DNA of 64,000 nucleotides from Chloroflexota bacterium (GCA_019873685.1 JAIOAT010000017.1:1-64000), one strand, 5' to 3'. Shown: positions 26,480-36,159, numbered from the stretch's first letter. Numbers and translations: made by a program. The notes: a model not told the origin generated them from the sequence alone.

Positions 26480-27298
26480 ATGCTTCTAACCCGTACCCTT
26501 GTGGCGGTGGTGGCCCTGCCCGTCCTGGTAGTGATTGTGCTGGCGGGCGGGGCCGTTTACCAGATCGCGGCTGCGCTGCTCCTGGCGCGGGGTGTCTGGG
26601 AATTGATTCATCTGGCCAGGCTTGAGGGCTACGCGCCCTCTTTTGCGCTGGCGGCGGCAACGCTGCTGGTGATCCTGGGCGCGGTGCGCTGGCCGGATCT
26701 GCTGGGGCCAGGGCTGGCGCTGGTGATCCTGCTGGCGCTGGCGCTGATGCTGTTCCGCTTTCAACAGGGAGACGCTACGCCCCTCAACAGCTTTTCGATC
26801 ACGCTGGCCGCCGGGCTGTTGCTGGGCTGGCCGGGGGCGCGGCTGCTGCTCCTGCGACTGCTGCCGGATGGGCAGTGGTGGACGCTGCTGGTGCTTTTCT
26901 GCACATTCGTCGCCGATACCGGCGCGTATTTTGTGGGCACGGCCCTGGGGAAGCACAAGATGGCCCCGCGAATCAGCCCCAAGAAAAGCTGGGAAGGCTA
27001 TTTCGGCGGTGTGGCGGCAGCGGCTATCTTTGGCCTGGCGGTCGGTGCGCTGGCGGAGCCATCGCTACCCGGTCTGACGGCGGGGCATGGCCTGGCACTG
27101 GGATTGCTGATCGCGATCGTCACGCCGCTGGGGGATTTTGGCATGTCCGCCTTCAAGCGCCAGGCGCATGTCAAAGATTCCAGCCGTTTGATCCCCGGCC
27201 ATGGCGGGATGCTTGACCGGCTGGATACCGTGCTGGTCGCCGCGGTGCTCGGCTACTATTACCTCGCCTGGTTCGTATTCCAGACGGGCGCCCTCTAG
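26480..27298 (+). CDS. cdsA: Phosphatidate cytidylyltransferase
   Basis: Product of 272 residues that makes CDP-diacylglycerol at the membrane. Eight or so hydrophobic helices are seen; the CDS-A signature is near the end: GDFGMSAFKR and the conserved metal-binding DTGAYFVGTALGKHKMAP with SPKKSWEG. It completes the frr-uppS-cdsA operon. Confidence 0.94.
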   Translation: MLLTRTLVAVVALPVLVVIVLAGGAVYQIAAALLLARGVWELIHLARLEGYAPSFALAAATLLVILGAVRWPDLLGPGLALVILLALALMLFRFQQGDATPLNSFSITLAAGLLLGWPGARLLLLRLLPDGQWWTLLVLFCTFVADTGAYFVGTALGKHKMAPRISPKKSWEGYFGGVAAAAIFGLAVGALAEPSLPGLTAGHGLALGLLIAIVTPLGDFGMSAFKRQAHVKDSSRLIPGHGGMLDRLDTVLVAAVLGYYYLAWFVFQTGAL

Positions 27299-27307
27299 CG
27301 ATTGGCG

Positions 27308-27346
27308 GCCTCACCCCGCCAGGGCAGGGCTATGGCGGGGTGAGGC
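27308..27346. terminator. Convergent hairpin between cdsA and the beta-mannosidase gene
   Basis: A 14-bp perfect stem, 27308-27321 with 27333-27346, loop of 11 nt. It has no T-run on either side, so it may block read-through only weakly. Confidence 0.6.
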
Positions 27347-27356
27347 TGGCAGGAAT

Positions 27357-29855
27357 CTACCGCGCCCGCACAGTGACCATCTCCGGCGTTAGGACAACAG
27401 CCTCATTGCGGACGGTGACCGCGCGTGTTTCGCCGGGGAACAGGTCGAAGTAGTTGTCGCTGTAACGGGTGGCCTCATGCGGCACGGTCAGGTGCACAAA
27501 GCTGGCGTAAGTCGGCGCGCTGATGCTGACCACCAGCTCATGATCGCTGACCGGGTCGAACTCCACCATCAACTCCGCCGGAGCGCGTTGCAGGTCCTTG
27601 ACCGGCGCGAAGAAATGACGGTTGGGCGGGAAGAGCACATCCTTGCGGACGGAGACATAGCGATCCGGGCCGCCGGGCAGCTGCTCCACGCGCCAGCGGG
27701 CCACACAGGCGCTGCTGTTGGCCGCCACGCTGAAGCCCACTGTCTCCTCGTACAGGGTCTCCCCGCTGAAAGTCGCCAGCCGGACGATCGCCGTCTCCTG
27801 AACATCCGCCAGCGTATCGTTGGTGATCCACAGCTCCAGCCCATCGGCGCTTTCCCGGAAGGAGGCCAGCACTGGCGCATAAGCCCGCCGGACGGCATAG
27901 TAGCCCGCCTTGCCAAAGCCGTAGTAGTCCAGCACTGACCAGCTCAGTACCGGCCAGCAGTCATTGAGTTGCCAGATTAGCGTCCCGGAGCAGTGCGGTT
28001 TGCGGCGGCGGAAGTGCTCAATGGCGAACTTGAGGCCCTCCGCCTGGGCGATCATGCTGAAGTCGAGGTACTCCTCCAGCGTCTCCGGCAGGCCGGTTAC
28101 GGAGAGCATCAGGTTATCGCCCTTGTTCTTGGGGTTGTCCTTGTTGTGGTGATCCATGGACGGGCTGTGGTGGTACAGCTGATCTTCGGGGATGACGCGG
28201 CGCAGCGTTTCCAGGACGGGCGCGGCGTGCAGCCCGAACTCGCTGATGAAACGGCCCTGATCTTCAGCGTAACGGCGGTAGGAGACGCTCTCCGGGGAAG
28301 TGTCCTGGCGGGGCAATTCCCCGAAGCGGCGGTCATAATTGCCATGCCAGGCGTTCCAGTTGTGACGGTCGCCGTCTTCCTGGCTGTTGAAGTCATTGCC
28401 GCCGTAGGGGCTGCCCGGCCAGTAGGGGGTGACGCCATCCAGCGCGGCCACGATGCGCGGCAGCAGATCGTGGTAGAACAGCGCGCCGGGCACGGGGATG
28501 CCGGGGGTAGCAAAGTTGCGCATGTCATGCAGCCACTGGTTCTCGTTGTTGCCGCACCATAGCGCCAGGCAGGGATGGCTGCGCAGCCGCCGCACCTGGT
28601 ATTCGGCCTCAGCCTCCACCTCGGCGGTGAAGTCCGGCAGGTCTTCCGGGTACGGGGCGCAGGAGAACATGAAGTCCTGCCAGATCAGGATGCCCAGTGC
28701 ATCGCACAGGTCATAGAACACATCGTGCTCGTAGATGCCTCCCCCCCACACGCGCAGCATGTTCATGTGCGCCTCGCGGACGGCGGTCAGCAGCATCTCG
28801 TAGCGTTCAGCGGGGATGGCTCCGACGAACGAATCGGCGGGAATCCAGTTGGCGCCCTTCGCAAAGATCGGCACGCCGTTGAGCACAAAGCGGAAGAAGC
28901 GCGTGCCCGGCTCCGCCGTATCGACGGATTGATCAAGGGCCAGGGTGCGGATGCCAACACGTCCCCGCCACGTATCCACAACGGCATCCCCGGCCAGCAG
29001 ATCGACTTCCAGCGTGTAGAGCGCCGGATCGCCCAGATCATGCGTCCACCACAGGGCGGGATTCTTGATGGTCAGGTGGGCGGTGGCTTCGTCAGCGGCA
29101 ATGGTCAGCGGGTAGCGAGCTGTTGCCCCGCCATCGGGCGTGGTCAGGCGGATGGCGGCTCCCAGCGGCCCTTCTGCGGCGAAGCGGTCAACTTCCACCC
29201 GCACAGCGACGATGGCTTTGTCCCGCGCTGGAGTCAGGTGCAGGGTATGGAAGTGCACGCCGCGCAGCGCCGCCACCCGTTCCCGGCGCAGTTCCACCGG
29301 ACGCCACAGGCCGATAGTCGGCAGGCGCGGCCCCCAGTCCCAGCCGAAGCCAAACTGGGCCTTGCGCATGAAAATGCGCTCCTGGTTAGGCCCCCACGGC
29401 TCCACACTGGAAACATCCGGTACACAGGCCAGGGGCGGATCAAAGCGCACGGCCAGCGTGTTGGGCGCGCCGTAGCGCAACGCCCCGTTGACATCAAAGA
29501 CGGCAGGGCGGAACATGTTGCGGTGGCTGCCCAGCGGTTCGCCATTGAGGTAGACGGTGGCGAAGGTGTCCATCCCGTGGAAGATCAAGCGGTCGCGCTC
29601 ACCAGGGGCGGGTGGAGTCTGCGGGCCGTCGAAGTGGATGCGGTACCACCATTCTTTCTGCTCCATCCAGCGGACGGAATCCTCGTTGCGGTCGTAGAAG
29701 GGGTCCTGAATCCAGCCGGCGGCGAGAAGGGCGCGGTGCACGTCGCCGGGGACGGGCACATCTACCCAGTCGGTTTCGTCGAAATCAACGTTGTGAACAC
29801 CGGCTGCCAACCCCGCGCCGGGATCAAAGTCGTGCAGTTTCCAGAGGTCGAACAT
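27357..29855 (-). CDS. Glycoside hydrolase family 2 beta-mannosidase
   Basis: Product of 832 residues, typical of GH2 beta-mannosidases (about 800-900). Domains in order: sugar-binding jelly roll (1-180, with DVHRALLAAGWIQDPFYDRNE), immunoglobulin-like part, TIM barrel with FAKGANWIPADSF, WGGGIYE, the acid/base LWCGNNENQW and the nucleophile region FISEFGL, and C-terminal sandwich domains. No signal peptide, so it acts in the cytoplasm on beta-mannosides from imported oligosaccharides. A TACAAT box on the minus strand (29897-29902) lies 41 nt upstream. Confidence 0.93.
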   Translation of the reverse strand: MFDLWKLHDFDPGAGLAAGVHNVDFDETDWVDVPVPGDVHRALLAAGWIQDPFYDRNEDSVRWMEQKEWWYRIHFDGPQTPPAPGERDRLIFHGMDTFATVYLNGEPLGSHRNMFRPAVFDVNGALRYGAPNTLAVRFDPPLACVPDVSSVEPWGPNQERIFMRKAQFGFGWDWGPRLPTIGLWRPVELRRERVAALRGVHFHTLHLTPARDKAIVAVRVEVDRFAAEGPLGAAIRLTTPDGGATARYPLTIAADEATAHLTIKNPALWWTHDLGDPALYTLEVDLLAGDAVVDTWRGRVGIRTLALDQSVDTAEPGTRFFRFVLNGVPIFAKGANWIPADSFVGAIPAERYEMLLTAVREAHMNMLRVWGGGIYEHDVFYDLCDALGILIWQDFMFSCAPYPEDLPDFTAEVEAEAEYQVRRLRSHPCLALWCGNNENQWLHDMRNFATPGIPVPGALFYHDLLPRIVAALDGVTPYWPGSPYGGNDFNSQEDGDRHNWNAWHGNYDRRFGELPRQDTSPESVSYRRYAEDQGRFISEFGLHAAPVLETLRRVIPEDQLYHHSPSMDHHNKDNPKNKGDNLMLSVTGLPETLEEYLDFSMIAQAEGLKFAIEHFRRRKPHCSGTLIWQLNDCWPVLSWSVLDYYGFGKAGYYAVRRAYAPVLASFRESADGLELWITNDTLADVQETAIVRLATFSGETLYEETVGFSVAANSSACVARWRVEQLPGGPDRYVSVRKDVLFPPNRHFFAPVKDLQRAPAELMVEFDPVSDHELVVSISAPTYASFVHLTVPHEATRYSDNYFDLFPGETRAVTVRNEAVVLTPEMVTVRAR

Positions 29856-29896
29856 CGGCTCTGCTCTCTCCAGATGAAATAACGCTTTACCGGCTT

Positions 29897-29902
29897 ATTG
29901 TA
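29897..29902 (-). promoter_or_regulatory. Possible -10 box for the beta-mannosidase gene
   Basis: Minus-strand TACAAT, 41 nt upstream of the start at 29855. No clear -35. Confidence 0.35.
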
Positions 29903-30103
29903 GATGCTTCGGGGAAATCAGGCGACCGCTGTCCCGCCCCGGCGCAACCGCGCCGTCCACCATTCCCTGTTCCCCGCTGGCCCCGCACGGCCAAAATCCG
30001 ATACAATACCTGTAAATTACTGCAGCCTGACTCTGGCGGGCGCAGTGAGTGATTGCCAGCCTGCGATCGTGAGTTGATGGGTTGTCCCGGAAAGGGCTGT
30101 GCT

Positions 30104-31483
30104 ATGCCGCAAATTCCCCCGCTGGCCGGGCTATGCACCTACGAGGAAGCGGCCCGGATCGGCCTGGATGTCGATAGCACTGTAGCGCGTCTGGTACGTT
30201 ACGCCTGGATCGCCAAGCGCCTGATGGAAACGGCGCTCTACTGGCTCAACCCCACCCCGGAGTGGGAGGTCAAGGAGGCGCTCAGCCTGCACGCCTACCT
30301 GGACGCGGAACACGCTGCCCTGATCCGGGCGCGGGTCGCCGAGATGCGCAACCCGCCGCCGCGCCTGGATGTCCCCCCGGATGCCGCGCTGGACGCCTGT
30401 TTGGATGAAATCCTGGCGGCGGAGGACACGCTGGAGAAGATCGCCGGCGTCTACGGTGTGTTGCGCCCGGCGCTGCTGGCTGCTCTGCGCGAGCACTATG
30501 CCGCCGCCAACCCGCTGGTTGACCATCCCACGCGGCGGGTGTTGCGCCTGTTAATCCTGGAGCAGGAAGACATTGTCGCCTGGGGGGAAGCGGCGCTGGC
30601 TGCCCTGACCGATACGCCGGAAGCGCAGGCTCGCGCCGGGGCCTGGATCGCCCACGTGCAGGCCTATCTGGCCGCTGCCGGGGGTGTCTCCGGCGTGGAA
30701 CCGCTGCCGGAGGCCGCCCTCCCGCCTTCCCGCGCCAGGCGACCCTTCCAGCCGGACTTCTTCCCGCGCCGCGATGAGCGCTTCACCGGGCAGTGGAACT
30801 TTGTCTTCCCGCCGCATGAAGTCGCCCGCACGGATGGCATCCCCGCTGACGAGAAGACGCTGGCCCTGATGTGCAAGCGTACGCTGGAAATGGATGTGCC
30901 GGAAGCAATGGCCCGGATCATCGCTGAAGCGGAACGCCAGCCCTGGCAGTATTACGTCGATATGTGCCGCCAGCTCTGGGACGAAGCCCGCCACGCCATG
31001 ATGGGCGCGGTCTACTTTGAGCGGCTGGGCGTCGACTGGCGGCGGGAGATTCCGCTACACCCCGGCTTTGCCATCCGCCTCAACACGGCCCTTTCCCCGC
31101 TGGAGGCGCACGCGGTGCTTTACACGATCGAGCAGAGTCTGATGCGCGCCACCGATGGCAAGAAGTACGAATGGCGGATCGCCGGGGAAGCCGCCGATCC
31201 GCTGGCCCGGCTCTTTCAGGATTACGATTGGGCTGACGAGGTTCTGCACGTCCATACCGGGCGCAAGTGGGGCGTGGCCGCCGCCGGTATAAGCCGCGAG
31301 CAATTCATCGCCCTGGGGCAAAAATGCGCCGTCGAATCGGAGCAGGTGCTGGCGCAATACGCTGACCGGGGGGAACAGGTTAACTGGTGGCCGGCCTTTG
31401 TGCGCCGGGTGCTGGGCAAGGAAAGCGCTATGCCCACCGATACGGCCAGCACGACCGACCCGGTTTACCGCAAAGGCTACTGA
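30104..31483 (+). CDS. Ferritin-like domain protein of unknown function
   Basis: Product of 459 residues. The helical C-terminal part has WDEARHAMMGAVYFERLG, the E/D-x-x-H pattern of ferritin-like di-iron carboxylate proteins, and an earlier EQEDIVAWGEAAL gives another acidic helix; the N-terminal part is helical as well. The start is uncertain: ATG 30104 is used, and TTG 30053 is in frame with a TACAAT box 45 nt before it. The function is unknown, perhaps an oxidase, hydroxylase or iron store. Confidence 0.65.
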   Translation: MPQIPPLAGLCTYEEAARIGLDVDSTVARLVRYAWIAKRLMETALYWLNPTPEWEVKEALSLHAYLDAEHAALIRARVAEMRNPPPRLDVPPDAALDACLDEILAAEDTLEKIAGVYGVLRPALLAALREHYAAANPLVDHPTRRVLRLLILEQEDIVAWGEAALAALTDTPEAQARAGAWIAHVQAYLAAAGGVSGVEPLPEAALPPSRARRPFQPDFFPRRDERFTGQWNFVFPPHEVARTDGIPADEKTLALMCKRTLEMDVPEAMARIIAEAERQPWQYYVDMCRQLWDEARHAMMGAVYFERLGVDWRREIPLHPGFAIRLNTALSPLEAHAVLYTIEQSLMRATDGKKYEWRIAGEAADPLARLFQDYDWADEVLHVHTGRKWGVAAAGISREQFIALGQKCAVESEQVLAQYADRGEQVNWWPAFVRRVLGKESAMPTDTASTTDPVYRKGY

Positions 31484-31553
31484 GGACGCCCGGACGTTAG
31501 CACGCCCGGCCCGCCGCGCAATCCTGCCAGCAGACAGGTGTGTTGTTGCCGCT

Positions 31554-32279
31554 TCACGCCGCCGGCCAGCGCACGCGAACGCGCCGGCCGGGCAGGACGG
31601 TCAGCAGCCCCTCGGCGTCGCCCAGCAGGTCCCAATCCTCGGCCAGGATCAGGTTCACCCAGAAGTCGCCCCGCCGTCGCAGCCCACCCCAGCCATATTT
31701 GTCCGCCAGGCGGTACAGCCGCTCCTGCCGGATCTGCGCCACGCGCCGGATCAGCTCCGGCTCAGCCACGCCGTTGTCCGGCATCCGCGACTTGGGCGGG
31801 ACGCCCAGCGCCGCTTCCGCCAGCCCGATCATATCGTGGCGCGGGCCGTGATTGATCGCCATGTCAAAGAGCATGGCTTGCCCCAGCGCCGTCTGGATGT
31901 TGCGCGGCTGGATGCTCAGGCGCTGCACGACATCCCAGTAGCGTTCAGCGGCGATGGCGTCCTGAGCCGCCTGCATGGCTGGTTCCTCTGCGGCGCTGGT
32001 CAGCAGGGTGCGCAGGGTCCCGTCACCGCGCAGGGTTTCATCCCGCGCCTGAATACGGCTCAGGTAACCTTCGCGCAGAGCGGCGGCGGTGGGACCGCTG
32101 GCGGCCGCCAGGTAGCGCTCCAGCACGGCGGCCAGGCTGCCGGAGGCCAGGGTGAACTGAAAGCGCCCGTAGCTGACAATCCCGGCGTCGATGTTCTGGT
32201 AACTGGCGTAGCCGCTGCCCTCAAACGCCGCCGTAATCTCGTAGGCGGCGCGGCGGATGTCTTCGGCGGTGCGTGCCAT
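31554..32279 (-). CDS. Lysozyme-fold / GH46 chitosanase-like protein
   Basis: Product of 241 residues without a signal peptide. The N-terminal part has FEGSGYASYQNIDAGIVSYGRFQF: an E (about residue 19) followed 11 residues later by a D in a glycine-rich turn, the arrangement of catalytic acids in GH46 chitosanases. The rest is helical, as in that fold. It could cleave chitosan-like or peptidoglycan-like polymers, but the lack of a secretion signal is odd and the family is only tentatively assigned. It is 98 nt after an acyltransferase gene on the same strand. Confidence 0.5.
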   Translation of the reverse strand: MARTAEDIRRAAYEITAAFEGSGYASYQNIDAGIVSYGRFQFTLASGSLAAVLERYLAAASGPTAAALREGYLSRIQARDETLRGDGTLRTLLTSAAEEPAMQAAQDAIAAERYWDVVQRLSIQPRNIQTALGQAMLFDMAINHGPRHDMIGLAEAALGVPPKSRMPDNGVAEPELIRRVAQIRQERLYRLADKYGWGGLRRRGDFWVNLILAEDWDLLGDAEGLLTVLPGRRVRVRWPAA

Positions 32280-32310
32280 GGTGCATCCCTTCTACCCGGT
32301 TGACTATCTC

Positions 32311-32316
32311 AGTGTA
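32311..32316 (-). promoter_or_regulatory. Possible -10 box (TACACT) for the chitosanase-like gene
   Basis: Minus-strand TACACT 31 nt upstream of the start at 32279. TACACT also occurs 41 nt before the acyltransferase (33037-33042) and before the GAF gene (40843-40848). Confidence 0.35.
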
Positions 32317-32377
32317 CAGGCATCGATGGGTTAGAAGCAAGATGCAATGCGGTTAAGATTAGCACAAAGGGATCGGG

Positions 32378-32995
32378 TTATTCCGGATCGTAGGCCTCGA
32401 TCCGATCGATCTGGTTGATCACACGGGCGGGGTTGCCCACGACCACCGCGCCAGGCGGCACATCGCGCGTGACTACTGCCCCCGCGCCGACCAGCGCCCG
32501 CGCCCCGATGCGCACGCCGGGCAGCAGTGTGGCGTTGGCCCCGATGATCGCCCCGGCTTCTATATGCGCGCCCTGCAGCCGCTCCTTGACGCCCCGGCTC
32601 AGTGGATAGCGGGCGTTGGTGATCACGACGCCTGGCCCCAGCCAGCAGCCTTCCTCCAGCACCGTATATTCCGGCACGAAGACGCGCGTGTGAATCCGCA
32701 CCCCTGCGCCGATGGTTACATGGTGCTCGATCACGCTGTGCGTGCCGATGCTGACCCGATCGCCGATCGTGTTCTCCTCCCGGATCATGACATGGTGGCC
32801 GGTCTGAAAGCCCGCGCCGATGGTGCAACCGGCGTAGATCACCGTATGCGAGCGAATCACGCAACCGGGGCCGATGACCAGCGGCAACTCGCCGGGCTGT
32901 CGACCACGCGGCGCACGTCCCAGGATCACGAAGTCGTCGATCTGTGCATCCTGCGGCAGGGTCACATTGGGGTAAATGCGGACGAAATCAGCCAT
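32378..32995 (-). CDS. Hexapeptide-repeat (left-handed beta-helix) acyltransferase
   Basis: Product of 205 residues built mainly of isoleucine/valine hexapeptides: for example VTIGAGVRIHTRVFV, GCVIRSHTVIYAGC and IEAGAIIGANATLLPGVRIGARALV, which is the LbetaH coil, followed by the usual NPARVI. Such enzymes transfer acetyl or other acyl groups to sugar amines or hydroxyls (WbbJ/PglD/CAT-like). The acceptor is unknown. It lies in the same direction as an HDAC-like deacetylase and a chitosanase-like gene. Confidence 0.85.
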   Translation of the reverse strand: MADFVRIYPNVTLPQDAQIDDFVILGRAPRGRQPGELPLVIGPGCVIRSHTVIYAGCTIGAGFQTGHHVMIREENTIGDRVSIGTHSVIEHHVTIGAGVRIHTRVFVPEYTVLEEGCWLGPGVVITNARYPLSRGVKERLQGAHIEAGAIIGANATLLPGVRIGARALVGAGAVVTRDVPPGAVVVGNPARVINQIDRIEAYDPE

Positions 32996-33090
32996 CAGGC
33001 GGCCCTCAACTGGCGGCGGTTAGCGGCGCTGCCTTCAGTGTAACTGCGATGGCGCTCCCGGTCGAGCAGCCGCAGGCCGCGGCGCATGGA

Positions 33091-34137
33091 TCACAATCCA
33101 TGCAGGCGGCGGACGCGGGCGATCACTTCGTCCGGCGGCGGCAGGCGCGCTGCCCGCCGCCGCAGGTCTTCCGGCAGGGGCAGCGGATCGCCGCCGGGGG
33201 GATCGCCCAGCAGGGCCAGGGCCAGGTCAAGCACGCCCTGCGCCAGCGCCGGCAGGTGATAGCCGCCTTCCAGCACGAAGACTATCCGCCCGCCGCACAG
33301 CGCACCGGCCATGCGGATCAGTTCACGGGCCAGGTGATCGTAGCCGCTGAGGGTGAGCAGCTGCCCACCCAGCGGATCGGCCCAGTGAGCGTCGAAGCCG
33401 ACGGAAGCCAGGATCAACTCCGGCGCAAAGCGGCGGGCCAGCGGCCACACCACCTGTTCGAAGATCGCGGCGTAAGCGGCGTCCCCCTGGCCGGGCGGCA
33501 GCGGCACATTGACCGTCGCCCCGGCCCCGGCGGCAAACCCGATTTCCTCCAGGCTGCCGGTGCCAGGGTAAAACGGCCAGCGATGCAGGGAGACGAAGAG
33601 CACTTCCGGCTCGCTATAGAAGATGTCCTGCGTGCCGTTGCCGTGGTGAACATCGTAATCGACGATCAGGATGCGCTGCAGGCCCCATGTCTGGCGGGCG
33701 TGGCGGGCCGCCAGCGCCACATTCGCCAGCAGGCAAAAGCCCATCGGCTGGCCGGGCAGGGCGTGATGGCCGGGCGGACGCATGGCGGCCAGCGCGTTAT
33801 CCGCCCCGCCGCTGAGCACAGCATCCACCGCCTGGATTGCCGCCCCGGCGGAAAGCCGCGCCGCCAGGTTGCTCCCCGGGACGATGTAGGTGTCCGGGTC
33901 GTAGAAGAGCGGCCGCCGTTCCCGCTCAGCCTGCGCCAGCAGGTCCAGCACTTCCGGCGTATGGACGGTCAGGAGTTGCTCATCAGTGGCCGGCAGGGGC
34001 TGGCGGACGTCCAGGCGGGCCAGCGCCCCGGATTCTTCCAGCCGGCGGGCGATGGCCTGGCGACGGCCAGCATGCTCGACATGGTCAGGCCAGCTATGGG
34101 CGTCGGTGCGCGGATCGATGAAGCATGCGGTAGTCAT
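33091..34137 (-). CDS. Histone deacetylase family (AcuC/HDAC-like) amidohydrolase
   Basis: Product of 348 residues. The HDAC pattern is clear: RPPGHHALPGQPMGFC, IVDYDVHHGNGTQDIFY (metal-binding D and H), FVSLHRWPFYPGTG and ASVGFDAHWADPLG with the second metal-binding aspartate. Bacterial members are acetoin-utilisation AcuC-like or acetylpolyamine amidohydrolases. The substrate is unknown. A CACAAT box on the minus strand (34179-34184) lies about 41 nt upstream. The acyltransferase follows 95 nt downstream. Confidence 0.9.
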   Translation of the reverse strand: MTTACFIDPRTDAHSWPDHVEHAGRRQAIARRLEESGALARLDVRQPLPATDEQLLTVHTPEVLDLLAQAERERRPLFYDPDTYIVPGSNLAARLSAGAAIQAVDAVLSGGADNALAAMRPPGHHALPGQPMGFCLLANVALAARHARQTWGLQRILIVDYDVHHGNGTQDIFYSEPEVLFVSLHRWPFYPGTGSLEEIGFAAGAGATVNVPLPPGQGDAAYAAIFEQVVWPLARRFAPELILASVGFDAHWADPLGGQLLTLSGYDHLARELIRMAGALCGGRIVFVLEGGYHLPALAQGVLDLALALLGDPPGGDPLPLPEDLRRRAARLPPPDEVIARVRRLHGL

Positions 34138-34246
34138 GGCCGGGCCTCAGGGTCGCGGATGGCGGTCGATTGCCGACCATTGTGGCAGAAGCATCAGCGC
34201 TCTGCAAACGCCCGGCGGCGGCTGCCTGAGGATAACAGTGGGGTGG

Positions 34247-35155
34247 TCAGCCGCAGCGCACCCGCCAGACCAGCAGGCGGAACAGCCCGACCAGCACGGC
34301 GACCTGCACGGCCAGCGCCAGCCCGCTGACCAACACTACCCGCACCAGCGTGGTAGCTGGAGCGACCAGGATCGGCCACAGGGCTGGTTGCGTGATGGCG
34401 TTGAGCGCCAGCGGGCCGGACACCAGGGTTTCCGATGGTGCGATCAGCCCCAGCGCCAGCGCACCCAGCACGATCCAGCCCAGCGATGTCACCATGCGCA
34501 GGCCGATGGCGCTGCCGTAGGCCGCCCCGCGGCTCGCCGTCAGGCTGGAAGCCAGCGCGCCGATCACGATGTTGGTCACAAAGTCTAGCACCGTGGTCAG
34601 CAGCAGCAGGGCAAAGGCCAGGCCATAAACCAGCGGCAGCGCCCCCTGCTCATCGGTCAGAATCGGCATCGCTGGCCAAACCGGCACGCTGTTCACGCTC
34701 ACTGTTATGGAGAGGAGAACTGTAGCGGTGAACAGGCTCGTCATCAGGAAGGAGGCTGCCTGACCGCTGAGCAACAGGGCCAGCAACGGCGACAGGCGGT
34801 ATGACACCGCGCTGATCTTGGCCAGCATGATCTCGGCGTCGCTATAGGGGGTCGTGCGTAGCAGGTCCCATGTCCCCGCCACCCGTTCGCGGTTGATCAG
34901 CGACGCGCCCCACAGCAGCGGGATCAGGCTCAGAACAGTCTGCAGCACTGACCATGGCAGTCCGCCGCACGAACAGGAGCATGGCATCAATCCCAGCCCC
35001 AGCATGGCCAGCAGCACCATCTTGACATTCAGGTTGCCATCCTGGCCCAGGAACAGCGGCAGTGCCTGCATTTCCCGGCGGACGAGCGGGTTTTCCAGCC
35101 GCGCCCAGGCGGGCAGCGCAAGGCGATTCAGCAGGGAACGGATCATAGGTGGCAT
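34247..35155 (-). CDS. ABC-2-type permease-like membrane protein (copy 1)
   Basis: Product of about 302 residues; the start is ATG 35155 or 35146, no clear ribosome site. Six or so hydrophobic helices. It shares with the next gene the segments NPLVRREMQALP-like, RERVAGTWDLLRTTPYS and SPLLALLLSGQAASFL. Such patterns occur in ABC-2 transporter permeases. The longer open frame upstream (to 35779) overlaps the neighbour and is not part of the gene. No ATP-binding subunit is nearby. Confidence 0.75.
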   Translation of the reverse strand: MPPMIRSLLNRLALPAWARLENPLVRREMQALPLFLGQDGNLNVKMVLLAMLGLGLMPCSCSCGGLPWSVLQTVLSLIPLLWGASLINRERVAGTWDLLRTTPYSDAEIMLAKISAVSYRLSPLLALLLSGQAASFLMTSLFTATVLLSITVSVNSVPVWPAMPILTDEQGALPLVYGLAFALLLLTTVLDFVTNIVIGALASSLTASRGAAYGSAIGLRMVTSLGWIVLGALALGLIAPSETLVSGPLALNAITQPALWPILVAPATTLVRVVLVSGLALAVQVAVLVGLFRLLVWRVRCG

Positions 35156-35214
35156 CCGGCAGGAAGCAACAAAAACAGGGCCGTGCAGCCCTGTTGTACC
35201 ACAGATCGGCTTTT

Positions 35215-36159
35215 TCAGGCGCGGTCGGCCTGCCGGATGACTGCGCCGGTCACCAGCAGGACGAGCAGCGCCTGCAGGCCGAGCATGGTCAGCGCCGCCA
35301 GCGCCGCCGCCCCTCGCCAGTCCAGCAAGCCCGCCAGCGGCCAGCCGAACACCCCACCGACCATCCCCGCGCCGAGCAGGGAGAGCGGATCGATGGGCAC
35401 CCCGGCCTGGGCGCTGAACACCCCCATCCCGGCCAGCAGGATCAGCCCGGCAGCCAGGGCGCGCAGCGCCAGCCCGGTGACCAGGGCTGTCTCCTGACGG
35501 GTTGCCAGCAGCGAAGCCAGCATTCCCGTCAGGATGCTGAGCGCGTAATCCAGCGGGATGGCCGCCAGGGCGACGACGACCACGATCAGCCCGGCGGCGA
35601 GCGTGGCGGGGAGACCTTCCGGCGTGATGGCGGCCATGCGCGTATACGTCCCGGCCAGCGTGCGGTGCCCGCCAGCCCCCAGAAAGCTGCACAGGAACAG
35701 CCCGGCGGTCAGGAAGGAGGCGACCTGCCCGGCCAGCAGGAGCATGAGCAGCGGGCGCAGGTGGCGGGCTACCGCGCACGCTTTGGCCAGGGCCAGCTCG
35801 CCCGGCGAAAAAGGCGTCAGGCGCAGGGTATCCCAGGTCCCGGCGGCGCGTTCCCGGCTGATCGTCGGCGCGGCAAAAACCAGCGGCAGCCAGCTCAGCG
35901 GCAGCAGCACCAGATGCAGCGGCAGACTGCCGGTCAGCAGGGCGCAGGGGAAGAGCAGCATCAGCGACAGGATCAGTACACTGCGCAGGTCGCGCCCCGA
36001 CCCCGGCATCAGCCGGGGCAGGCGGCTCAGTTCGCGCTCGACGATCGGATGATCGGGCGCAGCCCAGCCCGGCAGACGGGGGCGCGTTCGTTGCTGGTCA
36101 GGCTGCGATCGGCCTGGCGGCAAACGTTCAGCCGGAGAAGCGCCGGGACAACCGGTCAT
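35215..36159 (-). CDS. ABC-2-type permease-like membrane protein (copy 2, paralogue)
   Basis: Product of 314 residues. An N-terminal soluble tail is followed by helices. HPIVERELSRLP, SRERAAGTWDTLRLTPFS and LRPLLMLLLAGQVASFL match copy 1, so this is a tandem duplication. The RERxAGTWDxLRxTP element is the cytoplasmic loop that in ABC-2 permeases meets the ATPase. It lies 60 nt upstream of copy 1. The start ATG 36159 lies 18 nt downstream of the small basic protein's stop codon. Confidence 0.75.
   Translation of the reverse strand: MTGCPGASPAERLPPGRSQPDQQRTRPRLPGWAAPDHPIVERELSRLPRLMPGSGRDLRSVLILSLMLLFPCALLTGSLPLHLVLLPLSWLPLVFAAPTISRERAAGTWDTLRLTPFSPGELALAKACAVARHLRPLLMLLLAGQVASFLTAGLFLCSFLGAGGHRTLAGTYTRMAAITPEGLPATLAAGLIVVVVALAAIPLDYALSILTGMLASLLATRQETALVTGLALRALAAGLILLAGMGVFSAQAGVPIDPLSLLGAGMVGGVFGWPLAGLLDWRGAAALAALTMLGLQALLVLLVTGAVIRQADRA

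Noticed and set aside
32944-34329. 461-residue plus-strand frame opposite the HDAC gene
   Set aside because: Antisense shadow of the HDAC and its neighbour; composition typical of reverse-strand reading.
35156-35779. N-terminal extension of permease copy 1
   Set aside because: It overlaps permease copy 2 in another frame and lacks membrane helices.
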